64,000 nt of DNA from Bufo bufo (taxonomy: Eukaryota > Chordata > Amphibia > Anura > Bufonidae). The notes beneath the pieces are model-generated. The model saw only the letters and a list, made by a program, of their open reading frames with translations, was not told the DNA's origin and did no database searches. Positions 10,557 through 20,446 of this stretch are shown piece after piece. Where the stretch lies: assembly GCF_905171765.1 (NCBI RefSeq), contig NC_053391.1, positions 110,582,644 to 110,646,643 of the forward strand, read 5' to 3'. How positions within the stretch are numbered: position 1 is the stretch's first letter; every line of letters starts with the position of its first letter. The position numbers were made by a program, and so were the translations under genes.

Positions 10557-10900
10557 CTAAGTGTGGGTGATTCTGTGTGGCTGTCCACAAAAAACATTAA
10601 GTTGAAGGTACCTTCCTGTAAGTTGGGTCCAAGGTTTATCAGCCCATATAAGATCACGGCCTTTATTAATCCTGTAGCTTTTCGTCTTGAGCTTCCTCAG
10701 GTACTGAAAATTCATAATGTGTTCCATAGGTCTTTGTTAAAAAAAATATGTGGAACCTTCTACAGCCATCTTCCTTGCCACCTGCTCCGGTCATGGTGGG
10801 CGGTAATTTGGAATTCGAGATCGCGAAAATAGTTGACTCTCGAGTTCTCCATGATCCCTTTAATATCTTGTCCACTGAAGAGGGCATGGACCGGAGGAGA
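10557..10900 (+). pseudogene. Ty3/gypsy pol remnant: integrase C-terminus, start of chromodomain
   Basis: The + strand reads GDSVWLSTKNIKLKVPS, then a KLGPRF and a PQVLKIHNVFHRSLL segment. These are diagnostic of the C-terminal part of Ty3-type integrases. A frame change at a run of A near 10741 precedes PPAPVMVGGNLEFEIAKIVD, where a chromodomain would begin. The chromodomain itself is not complete. The upstream part of pol was separated by the hAT insertion ending at 10548. The remnant leads into a polypurine-like tract (AGAAGGTGGGG, 10949-10959) and the LTR at 10963. It is not coding today. Confidence 0.8.
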
Positions 10901-10962
10901 GGATGTGGGTGGGATAAGGTCACTCCTGGGTTCCCAGAGGTCACCTGTAGAAGGTGGGGTAC

Positions 10963-11591
10963 TGTCACGGACGTTCCCATGGCAGGTACTAGGAGATCGG
11001 AGAGACTGGCAACTCATGGGTTAAATTGACAAGTTCAATGTGGATCTTATTGTGTCAGTGTTTTGGTGAATGTCACACCCCTTGCTTCAGGTGTTGCTTG
11101 TTGGTAAACTACCTTTCCCATAAGTAGCAGCTTCTCACTCCTGGAGGTGCGATTTATAGATTTTCTTTCTGCCTTCTAACTAGCTGGTCGGTTGTACTCT
11201 GTGGTGCTTCTGGAGTTGCCAGTTTTCAACTTTCAGATAAGTCTTGTCTGTTCTTATTGTTTTGTGTTTGTTATATTCCCTGTTGTTTGTATCTGAGCCT
11301 GAGACAGAGACTTCCATTCATCCATCTGGGGAGGAATGGGTTGTCTCTGGTCCTAACCTCATTCCAGGGCCTTATAGGGATTAAGGGCCTAGGTATACAG
11401 CATATGAATATTCCTACCTTCAAGGTCTATTCATTTTGATAGGTAGTTAGTGCCCGGATTAGGGTTGTTTAGGAGGTTACCTGTTTCTTCTCTTGTTTCC
11501 AGGCCCAGTTACTGTTCCCCTTCCCTCCTGTGTTTAGTGTGGAGTCGTCGCCCACCCCCCTTCCCCCCACACACATACACTAATCGTAACA
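10963..11591 (+). mobile_element. 3' LTR of the Ty3-type element
   Basis: It starts TGTCACGGACG directly after a purine-rich tract and ends CGTAACA, about 629 bp, in the position expected for a 3' LTR. A related, diverged LTR lies in the opposite orientation at 37998-38576; both share blocks such as GGCAAC, the ACACCCCTTGC block and a GATTAGGGTTGTT segment near their ends. Confidence 0.78.
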
Positions 11592-11604
11592 CTGGGCTTA
11601 TAGA

Positions 11605-12200
11605 TCCTACAGACTTGTAGGTTGCTGGTCCCATAAATGTTTAATTGGTGAACAAACTGGTGGCCAGTCAGGCCAAGGAAGTGTTGCAATCTGGTGGAGA
11701 CATTCATGCTGTGTGTGGACAAGCATTTTTCTGCTGAAAAATGCCATTTGGAAACCTTGCCGTGAGAGCTAACACATGTGGGTGCAGGATATCCTGCACA
11801 TATCACTAAGCTCTTAGTGTCCCTTGTAACACTACTAGGGATGACCGACTGTCATGTATGATAGCTCCCCAGATCGTCACAGCAACAGTTGTGGCAGTGT
11901 GTCACTCCTCATCAAAGGCAGGATTGAATCGCTAACCACAAGATTTCCATACTCAAACCCAGCTGTCGTGGGATCCCAAACAGAGCCCAGATTAGTCGCT
12001 TAAGACTTTCTGGTTCCAGTCTGTAACAGTCCAGATTTTTATTTTACAACACCACTGCAAACAAAAGAGATGGTGGTTGGCTGTCAATGGCAGGACACCC
12101 TTCTGTTAAGACTCTGGAAATGGTTTGAGCAGAGACAGGGATGTGTAATAAAGGTGCTACCTATGTCTGGATGGTGGACAACGAAACTGTGGACGCTGCT
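11605..12200 (-). pseudogene. dead Tc1/mariner transposase
   Basis: The minus strand, read across two frames, shows WTVTDWNQKVLSD then a stop (near 12035-12000), TIWGAIIHDSRSSLVVLQGT (around 11875-11820), DILHPHVLALTARFPNGIFQ (around 11790-11735) and SPIKHLWDQ (11653-11627). This is the Tc1 catalytic order. The second Asp (normally in QQDNA) has become Lys and the Glu of SPIEHLWD has become Lys, with several stops. It is therefore inactive. No terminal repeats were found. Confidence 0.82.
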
Positions 12201-14345
12201 TTTTCTTGATGGTGGATCTACTGGTCTACTGATCTACTAGTTTACTGGTTATAGCTAAATTGTATAACTGCATTGTGAATGAATGTTTGTTGATACAGTA
12301 GCTGCATGTAGACAACTGCACGTAGTTTTCAACTGCATCACAACTGTGCTGTGTGGCAGCACCCTAATGCTTTGTTTCGACTATAATGTTGGGCCCCAAA
12401 AGATTTTGGATAGAAAATCTTACTTGAAAACTTGCCAAACCTTAGAGAAAGATAACAATGGAACCTGTAGTCCATGCCAGATGGCGTTACCTAAGCTATA
12501 GTACAGTAGCTAAGCCTGACTAGACTCAGGTGGCTCTTGAACTTTGGTTCATAATTACAATAGTTCGACTTACAAGTTACAACCTTTTATCTTGTCTGGT
12601 AAATCCTTCATTTTACATTTTGTAATGTCAAGTACTGACGTCAGGATGAAATAAATCTATATTGTAGAGAGTATTTGGTAATGTCAAGCCCATATTGACA
12701 AAGTAAGTAATTGGATGAGATGCATTAGAAAGACTGTCTTTCTCCTGACAATCCTGTCTAGATTGTAACCTTTAGTAGGAGAACAGGAATGGAAGCTAAA
12801 TGTGAAGCTGAAGAAATAAATTAGGCAGGAAACTCATCCGAAGACAGCCTTTAAAGCAGTGATAAACTAGGCAACTGCTTAATAAAGATTTCATTGTATA
12901 ATGCATTATTAATATTATAGTAAATATTTTAGTCTACTACAGAGACAAATGTGGTAGAAAGTTCTTCACACACAGTGCAATGTCAGCTGTTAATTTTATA
13001 AGCAATAACTGAAACCATAATCTATCTGCAGAATTATTCAAATATCCTGGAAATTTATGGAATAATTTGAAATAAATGAAGTTATATTCCTGAGCTGTCG
13101 CTATCTAAAGGGGACCTCATGCTTTAGATATGCAGCGAGCCTCTGAGGAGCCAGTGCATAGGATGTGATTGGTAGAGGTCCTGATGGGATGATGTGTCAC
13201 AGTGCACTTCCTCAGGACATTGTTTCCTGGGGATCAGTGCAGTGAAAAGGTGGTATGAGGAATCAGGCCAGAATTAGAAGAATAAAAGTGTCCTACAAAG
13301 TAGGAGTTGTAGTACATTGATTGGTAGTTGTATACAGTGCAGTTTCACTTCCCAGATGATGAGGTGCAAGGGCTGGCAAAGTAGCTGATAATGGAACCTC
13401 TGGTATTCTATCTTTCTGATCTAGCTCTCCTGAACATCTGGCTGACAGCTGTAAATTGGCACTTGTGGCTGTAGGTGTCTAATTGGTGAAAACACAGGCT
13501 TTTATGAATTGGCCTGCCCTGGATGTGATTTAGGTGATAGGTGTCTGTGTTGTAGTCCCTCACTTGCAGCAGGGTCTGTACAGCTGGGGTAGCTGGTCCC
13601 TCTGCTGACTATAACACTGAGGTTTTGCAGATATCTTAAGTTTTGGGATCATTCAGTCTTTCTGAAGTAGTGGTCTCCCAGATGAATTGGTTTTCTGATG
13701 CCTAATGCCCTAGGACCAGAAGCAATAGGACACACTTCCTCACTCCTCGTTGCCCTAGCTAACAAATCTCTCCCCTGGCAGGAAGTAGGACCAGCCCACC
13801 CTTACCAAGAGGGGAGAAAATGGGTGGTTAGCCCTGTCTTGATGACCACCTACCTCATGCTAGTGTACAGTTGAAATATGACATAAAAATACAAACATTA
13901 CATAACAAATCAAACTCTGCAGATACCCCCAGGTTTAGGGTGCTGCAGATAGAAGTTCTCTGGCAGCTATCTCTTCCAACTGAGCCATACACATAGATTT
14001 TGGCTGAGCGTGCATGTGTTCTCAGTAGGGAGGGTAGAATAAGTCGCTGCTAAACTATGGAGGCGGCTTTTCTCCCAAGAACAAAAGGATGGGGTATATT
14101 GAAAACCAGCAGCCCAATCCTTTTTTTCTCATGATATCTGCAGTCAGTGGAGATTGGGAGGCCACCATACACATTACTTTTATTGGTAAACTACTGATTA
14201 GAGATTAATTAATTTCCCAAAATTTGTTTTGGGTCTGATGTAGTTGAAATGACCATCAGATTGATACGGTCTGAAGAAATTCAATCCAAATTTAAGGTGC
14301 CTCCAGTTGCCCTGAAAAGCCATGTAGATGCTCTCAGGTCTACTA
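12201..14345. other. unassigned intergenic/intronic DNA
   Basis: No open frame resembling a protein, no repeat boundaries and no convincing splice-bounded exon were seen. Composition is mildly AT-rich and looks like old, single-copy sequence. Confidence 0.6.
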
Positions 14346-14610
14346 AGGCTTCTTTCACATCTGCGTTATTAGGTCTCCAGCAGGGTGGACAAAAACGTTG
14401 CTTCCGCTTTTGTCCGGCCGAATCCTGTCATATTTGCCAGGTAGCAGCCGAATCTCAGCCGGATCCCATTACAGTCAATGGGGGCCAGCAGGCACACAAT
14501 AACATGCCATTATGCCCAATCCAGATAACTCCAGTAGGCTGTTCTCTGCCGGTACAGCCTGCCGGAGACCTAGTGTTAGACAGTATCCAACTAATGCCAA
14601 CACAGCATTA
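14346..14610. repeat. MITE fragment (TTCACATCTGCGTT type)
   Basis: Begins TAAGGCTTCTTTCACATCTGCG and continues with CCGGC-rich sequence such as CAGCCGGATCCCATTACAG. This is the style of the Harbinger-like MITEs seen intact at 45241 and 47544. The right terminus is not preserved. Confidence 0.5.
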
Positions 14611-14929
14611 GTAATGTCAAAGTGACATAAACATATATGGCTATAGGTAAGCAGATGGTAGCTGGTGGTAACAAACAGACTATTTTAAAACCCACTGCAC
14701 TGTCAGATTTTTTTTGTTTTTTAATTTAAAAAACTAGCCCTTTTTGCAGATGACTTCTTATCCTGTTTTCTGACCTGTAAAATAATGGTCCAGACTCCAA
14801 TCCACAAACATTAATTTAGGGGCTTCAAGCAACAAAACCTGCTTTGTAGACAGCTAACTGTAAGAAGAGCAGAGAAGGGTTTGTCCAAATGCACAATCCC
14901 TATAATATGATAATTGCAAACTAATCAAT

Positions 14930-15065
14930 AGCAACTAATCAGATTCCACGTTACATTTTCCAAAGGAGCTGTGCAAAAATGAAAGGTGGAATCTGATTGG
15001 TTGCTATGGGAAACTATGCCAGTTCTACTTTACACCAGTTTGATAAATGACCCCAATATAATCAC
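14930..15065. repeat. MITE fragment with TTTACACCAGTTTGATAAAT end
   Basis: The right end, TTTACACCAGTTTGATAAAT followed by GACCCC, and the segment GGTGGAATCTGATTGG recur at 27590-27675. The left end of that copy, TTTATCAAACTGGTGTAAA, shows the inverted repeat. Only the right half remains here. Confidence 0.65.
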
Positions 15066-15606
15066 GGTGGTTCTGCTACATCAAACTGTGTTTATGACAA
15101 CAACCAAATTGCTCCATGGAACCACAAGATCCAGATGACACATCAAAAAGGTGAAGCAAGAAAGTAATCCAGATAAAGGTTATGGGTCAGGATCAGGAAT
15201 CAGTCAACAAAACGCAGGAATAATAGCCAAGTAAAAGATGTAACTGTATCTGCAGGAAAAGAGACTAAGCTGGAGTCCCCTTTAAAAAAAAGGGGGTGAG
15301 GCTGATGTCAACCAGGGGCGCTGGTCATCATGGTAATCAGCCACAGCCAGGAGCAGGAAGACAAAGAGCAGATGTTACATCACAACATAATGAAAGTGCA
15401 TGTAGTTGCCAAAAATCAAGCAGGTTGGGATAAGAAGCATAGCCACGTAGCCCTAGCTTTTTAGTCACTTATTTGAACTCATCAATATTTCATCTATGAC
15501 CACTTAAAAAGATAGCAATACAAGAACCAGAAAACTGACATATTACTCACCTCACTCAGCACTTGTTGAATGTCCAAAATTGATGTTACGTGTTGATGTA
15601 TAAGTT
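15066..15606. other. unassigned stretch
   Basis: No gene or clear repeat boundary was recognised between the two MITE fragments. Confidence 0.5.
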
Positions 15607-15860
15607 TCACACTAGCATGAGTGAGATCAGACAGGCTGTTCCAGCAGGGAACAGGCTGCCAGGTCTTTCTGGATCTGGCAATTGGCAGAAACGACATGAT
15701 TGCTCTTCGGCCCCATTAACTATAATGGGGAACTGATGGAGATCCGTCCGCAACCCGGCAAATATGCAGAGAATCGGCCGGACTAAAATCTCAATCATGT
15801 AGTTTCCACAATGCTGGATCCAGAGAGAACCGGCAGGCTAGCCTAAAGACCACAGAGGAC
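15607..15860. repeat. Harbinger-like MITE fragment
   Basis: Starts TTTCACACTAGCATGAG and carries GGATCCGNCCG-like words and GGCAGGCTAGCCTAAAG at the right, resembling the intact TAA-flanked MITEs elsewhere. No duplication could be placed. Confidence 0.4.
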
Positions 15861-16235
15861 AACAGTGGTCACTCGCAGTGCTAAGTGCCCGGCTGCATCT
15901 GAACTTGCCATAGTTTCCTATTTTTCACATGTATAGGTACTGACTTTACAGATGTAGCAGAGTTAACAGTCAAACTTGGCGAATTATCATATCTAGATAA
16001 TGCATTATGACTGTGACTGTTAACTTTGCTACATCTGTACTAGTTTGCGTAATTAAGGGTACACTGCAGACTCTGTGGTATCCACATGTGTCCTAAACCC
16101 TTCCAACATGAGACGGCAAATGGCCACACAATTTTGCAAGTAAGACAAGTATTAAGACAGGTACAGGTATTAAAGTTTTGCCACCACTGGCCAACACATG
16201 TTCACCTTATGCTTGTCTGGATTTATAGTAGTTTT
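15861..16235. other. unassigned stretch
   Basis: Nothing recognisable apart from an imperfect inverted pair around AGATGTAGCAGAGTTAACAG and TGTTAACTTTGCTACATCTG (15950-16040), which forms a loose hairpin. Confidence 0.45.
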
Positions 16236-16450
16236 AGGCTACGTTTACATATGCGATGTGAACGCCGACAGCCTGATCCGGCAGAGGGAGAGACTTCAGG
16301 AGTAAACAATTTTTGGCATAGCCAGACAAGGCTGTGCACCACCGGATTCCCATTGACTACATCTGATGGGGAGCAGGCCACTTTCAGACATAAATGCTGG
16401 CTTTCAGCCAGACAAAAAGTAGTGCATCCATTTTGTAGAAGTTATTCTTT
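16236..16450. repeat. Harbinger-like MITE fragment
   Basis: The left end AGGCTACGTTTACATATGCG and internal CCGGATTCCCATTGACTAC match the style of the local MITEs. The right end is absent. Confidence 0.4.
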
Positions 16451-16782
16451 TTGTGGTTAGTCACAAAACTTGCAATGCTTAATTGATAAGCCTTTCTGAG
16501 TTGATTGGTGTTGTAAAATCAACATCCAGATGCACTGAGCATACAAAAGTTTAGATGTACAGAAATTTGCTCTCCATCACAAGCCGCATTAACACCCCTA
16601 TTCAGAAGATCCAATCTATATGGATCATAGTTAAAGGGATTTTTATAGCGAAAAAAATTCAAAATGGTATTAAAGGAGGAAAGAAGGATTACTCCTTAGC
16701 TCCTTACATGGGATCTAACAGAAGTAGCCACTATTATTTTGGACAGCTTTGTCTGCAGAGTCCCATGCAATGCACTGGTTGG
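16451..16782. other. unassigned stretch
   Basis: No feature recognised; borders the 3' tail of the LINE. Confidence 0.45.
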
Positions 16783-16895
16783 ATTTTATTATTATTATTA
16801 TAATTTATTATTAAAGTGCATTTCATTCCATGGTGCTGTACACATGATAAGGGGTATACATACATAATACAGACAATTGCACTAAGCATGAACAA

Positions 16896-17783
16896 TGTAG
16901 TATACGGGAGTTGTAATACCCGTTACTACCAAAGGTCACTTGGTGTGCTGTCGTCCCTCCTAATTATGGAAAGTTGTTGTATGTCAGTTTTGTAAAATGC
17001 AATGTAATGTGTGTATTTCCCTGTCACTGAAACTTGCATGCACAGGCCTGCTAGGGGTGTTATTACAGGTTCTAGTCCATAGAGGGAGCTAGAGAGCCCT
17101 AGTTTATATTAGGTCAGACAGGGAAGTGCAAAGCAGACGGAGTCTAGTGTCTGTAATCTACAGATGGAGATTAGATAATGTCTGAGACCAGTCCAGGCCT
17201 GAAGCCTGCTGTTCAGGAGAAGATTCCCTCCTGAATCCCTACATGCAGAAGCAGGAATACTTTAGCCTGAGGAACCATTCAGAAGCTAGGAGAGACTGAG
17301 GCAAATATCAGAGGAGCCAGAGGTATTGAGGAAACAGAGGAGGTACTTATGAAAGCCATAATCAAGGATATAAAGCCAGTATTAGGTTAATGGGCCTTGG
17401 TGAAGAATTGCTATATTCCAGGATCAGACAGAATTAGAGTGCTAGCTCCTGTGCTGCGAATCCTGTGTTTTACACTCTGTAATTACCCTGCTGTACTGAA
17501 TTGCCTGCATCGACCGAATTGCAAAATCGACTGTATGCTGAGGAACTGCGTTTCCAATATTGTCTCTGCCTGCAAACTACTAAAGTTGAAGTTCTGTTTT
17601 AACACCACGTTTCCTCAAATTATTCCTGCATCCGCAAACGGCGTGCCACCGTTTACTTGGCACTGGCGTCACGAACTATTCCTACCTATACCTGCCCTTG
17701 CAGAGAGTCAGCTGTACCAGGTTAGTGTATATTGCACTACTACACCCAGAAACACCTACTACGCACAACTTGAGTACACTGCA
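16896..17783 (+). repeat. 5' LTR, 888 bp
   Basis: Starts TGTAGTATACGGGAG and ends GTACACTGCA. A TATA-like TTTATATT is at 17103-17110. It contains a 13-nt copy of the primer-binding-site start at 17664-17676. A 147-codon open frame inside is also present in the 3' LTR and is regarded as chance. Confidence 0.95.
17103..17110 (+). promoter_or_regulatory. TATA-like box of the LTR
   Basis: TTTATATT here aligns with the canonical TTTATATAAG in the related solo LTR (60748-60757), and both lie about 205-220 bp into the LTR, a normal U3 position. Confidence 0.55.
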
Positions 17784-17793
17784 CCTTCTCTTT

Positions 17794-17811
17794 TGGCGTC
17801 ACGAACAGGAT
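17794..17811 (+). promoter_or_regulatory. primer-binding site, complementary to tRNA-Ser(CGA)
   Basis: TGGCGTCACGAACAGGAT is, as I recall vertebrate tRNA sequences, an 18-of-18 complement of the 3' end of a tRNA-Ser(CGA) including CCA. It begins 10 nt after the LTR end, a longer gap than the usual 0-5 nt. Confidence 0.75.
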
Positions 17812-18070
17812 ACGCACGCTTTATAGTGCAAGAAGCGTGAACTTTGTGCCTTATACAGTTGCCCTGTGACCAAAGTGACAATTTTTCTGTTTTATTCAAC
17901 TTGAACTTTGTGGACTTAAAATCATACCCAAAGTGTTCCAAAAACTTCCAAAAAGCGCTGTGCAGTATTGCGCTATACAGAGGAAGAAAATCGCCGCATT
18001 GGAGTGTGGTTTTGTGGACTTTAAACATTCCTGCTTGCTGTCAGTGAACAGACAGCGTTTGTACCTAAAG

Positions 18071-19666
18071 ATGGCCGCTGAGCTGGCTGAATTTACTGCT
18101 GCGTCACCTTCATCCCGAAAAGGCGGGAAAAATTGGCGCCTTTCTGAGGAAAAGGCGGGAAGAAGGTCAAGGGCAGGCGCCACGGCTTATCTGGACATTT
18201 GCATGTCTGCCAGCATGGACACCGCCTTCCCTATATTGAGATACCTGGGGGGCGGCTCCCCAGTGCAATGGGAGGAGCTGGCTACTCTAATTGACGCGAC
18301 CCTATCGCTCTCCTCAGTAGGATCGAGCATGTTGGATTGTGAGCAGAGTGTTGCTGCAGCGTCCGCACCTATGATTGGAAAAATGACCGACACCGGTGTA
18401 GAGCCAGAGGAGGCTCCACCGGCCTACGCTCCGGGACCGGAGCAACCCGCCTGCCGCACCAGGGAGAAAGAACCCGAGCCCTACTATGGCTCATGGAGGG
18501 ACTTTTTTCAGCCATCGTTTAAATGGTCGTCCCTGATGGCGGAGATTCGGGAGGCCGCTATCAAGCGGAATACCAAGACAAAGATCGTGTATGAGGAGCT
18601 AACTAAGACCATACATGAAAGACATACGCACACCCAACCCCGCCTGGAAAGGAGAAAGGGAGTGGTGCTGTCGTTTGACAAATCCCGTGGCTACGGGTTT
18701 ATTCAGGACTATCTTACTGGCAGAGACCTCTATGTGAATCGCAGGTCTGTCAAGAGAGACTACCTCCCTTCGTACCAGCACAGCCTCCGCGAGGGAGAGG
18801 AAGTGGAGTACACCCCTGCCGAGAGCCTGCGAGGCCCCTATGCGACTGCTGTGACCCGTCCGAAGCGAGGACCGGAGGATTGGGAGGCAGACGAAGGAGA
18901 AGACTACTCTGGCTGCGAGCGAGAACCGGAACGCTCTCCAGAGCCGGCCCATCACGCCTTTCAGGAGCGGAGCTCCTTCATCGGGCCGAACGTCTTCTGG
19001 CAGCCAACCGTGTTGGAGAAATGGGTGAGCCCCTACCCTTCCCCCGAGCTGCCACGTCGGGAGAAGACACTATCTGAGCTGGAGCAGCAAAGAGGATTGA
19101 GTGCTACCTTCCAGAACATCCGGATGGGACGGAGACCTGAGGCAAGTCCAGAACCTGAAGAGGCCGAGTCTGCATCAGCGGTGACTGTACCTGCGCCGGC
19201 GGCGCCAGCAGAGAACAGCGACTCCGACACCGAGAGTATTGGTGAGCAGATCGTCCGGCTGGAGGAGAAGTTGCGGGAGTTGCGCAAGACCTACACCGCC
19301 AGGATCCAGACGCCGCCGAGGAAGGATGAGGTAAGGGTGCCTGTCACCACCCGCCGACCGCCTTCTGTTGTCACCGCTCCGTCAGTGCCCCAGACCGGAC
19401 CCGCGATTGCTGTGAATTGCTGCACCCAGAGCACCGGACCGCTTGCTGCGGCGGTACCAAGTATGTCACACCCTGCAGTGATTATGCCAGGGCCGGCACG
19501 GCCCACCAGAGGGTTCACCCCTAGGCCTATGGGGCCAATACCTATTAGGGGCCCCTTTACCCTGCAGCTACCCCCTGATACAGTCATGTGGGCCCATCCT
19601 CCTGTAGAGGAATACTACAGAAGGTACCTCCCAGCAGAGTCAAGTGATTACAATATGCCACTGTGA
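18071..19666 (+). CDS. Gag-like protein with cold-shock domain and PPxY motif
   Basis: 531 residues from the first in-frame ATG, which has a strong Kozak context (AAGATGG). The frame is open upstream to 17933 but without another ATG. Residues 116-119 read PPAY, a PPxY late-domain motif of the kind Gag proteins use to recruit NEDD4-type ligases. Residues about 195-264 form a cold-shock domain: KGVVLSFDKSRGYGFI carries the RNP1-like GYGFI, RDLYVN stands at RNP2, and a GEEVEY strand follows, as in Y-box and LIN28 proteins. An acidic linker, a short coiled coil (EQIVRLEEKLRELRKTY, about 392-408) and a Pro-rich C-terminus follow. No CCHC knuckle is present. I infer the cold-shock domain binds the element RNA in place of nucleocapsid. 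The call of Gag is inference; a captured host gene is possible. Confidence 0.85.
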   Translation: MAAELAEFTAASPSSRKGGKNWRLSEEKAGRRSRAGATAYLDICMSASMDTAFPILRYLGGGSPVQWEELATLIDATLSLSSVGSSMLDCEQSVAAASAPMIGKMTDTGVEPEEAPPAYAPGPEQPACRTREKEPEPYYGSWRDFFQPSFKWSSLMAEIREAAIKRNTKTKIVYEELTKTIHERHTHTQPRLERRKGVVLSFDKSRGYGFIQDYLTGRDLYVNRRSVKRDYLPSYQHSLREGEEVEYTPAESLRGPYATAVTRPKRGPEDWEADEGEDYSGCEREPERSPEPAHHAFQERSSFIGPNVFWQPTVLEKWVSPYPSPELPRREKTLSELEQQRGLSATFQNIRMGRRPEASPEPEEAESASAVTVPAPAAPAENSDSDTESIGEQIVRLEEKLRELRKTYTARIQTPPRKDEVRVPVTTRRPPSVVTAPSVPQTGPAIAVNCCTQSTGPLAAAVPSMSHPAVIMPGPARPTRGFTPRPMGPIPIRGPFTLQLPPDTVMWAHPPVEEYYRRYLPAESSDYNMPL

Positions 19667-20432
19667 TCAGCCTGCTGGGCCTTTGATTTATTTCTTCATA
19701 AGAAGTTGATGTTAACCCTTCCAGGACAGGAGTCCTATGTTGCTGGTCCTTTGTTGCAGCTGCCAGTTTGTCCACGGCTCAGTGGTAGGTGTTGACCACT
19801 GAAATCACAAAGTCAGCAAGGCCACGTTTGTTTCCAGGACCTCCTGCCTGCTTTTGTTACCCCACACCAAGTTGTGCCTGTTCCTTTGTTGCACCTTTTA
19901 CCCTTCACCCCCTTTTCAGGTTGATCAGGGGTGTTACAGCACTTGTCTTTGCTGTCCATTTTATTGTGCAACCAGTTACCAAGGAACCGTGCCCGGAGAC
20001 AGACTCAAAAGATACCTGAGCCTCTGAGATTCTTACTCTTTTAAAGTATTGTGCCCAGAGATGGACTCCACCGCATGAGAGCCTCTGTGATTTAATATAG
20101 AAATAACCTGGGTACGGACTCATGTTTGTTATTTGAGCCTCCAAGAACTTTTATACCGTTTTCTACTGTTTTATCATGGACTTATTCATTGTCATGGACT
20201 ATCCTGGTTTTAATGTTACGCTGTGCCAGGTCAGCGCCCCCGTTCCATTCACTATCCTGAGAGAAGAGAACGACGCCCCTTGTCACTACACTTCACTTTT
20301 GCCAATTGGACCTGATGTAAATGTAAATGCAGATGAATTACGTGTATGTATGCCTGCATGTCTCTATTTTCTATTTCAGGTAGAGATTCCAGTTGGGAGA
20401 TCCATGATGGAGTACGAGGTCGTACTCAGCTT
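19667..20432 (+). other. 3' untranslated part of the LTR element
   Basis: No conserved coding region was found between the ORF stop and the purine tract. A 91-codon frame (20176-20451) shows no recognisable motif. Absence of pol here is what makes the element non-autonomous. Confidence 0.7.
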
Positions 20433-20446
20433 AAAGCAGTGGGGTA
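20433..20446 (+). promoter_or_regulatory. polypurine-like tract before 3' LTR
   Basis: AAAGCAGTGGGG followed by TA abuts the 3' LTR start at 20447, where plus-strand priming is expected. It is short and contains pyrimidines, so the assignment rests on position. Confidence 0.5.

Noticed and set aside
17397..17840. 147-codon open frame in the 5' LTR, repeated in the 3' LTR
   Set aside because: Conservation is explained by LTR identity; the diverged solo LTR at 60531 breaks the frame, so no coding selection is evident.
17933..18070. Upstream extension of the cold-shock-domain ORF
   Set aside because: The frame is open but begins at GTG with no ATG before 18071, and the ATG at 18071 has a strong Kozak context, so the shorter protein was chosen.
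18653..18862. The cold-shock segment as a processed Y-box pseudogene merely lying in the LTR element
   Set aside because: The domain is in one continuous frame with Gag-like flanks and a PPxY motif, and no poly(A) tail or separate duplication surrounds it.
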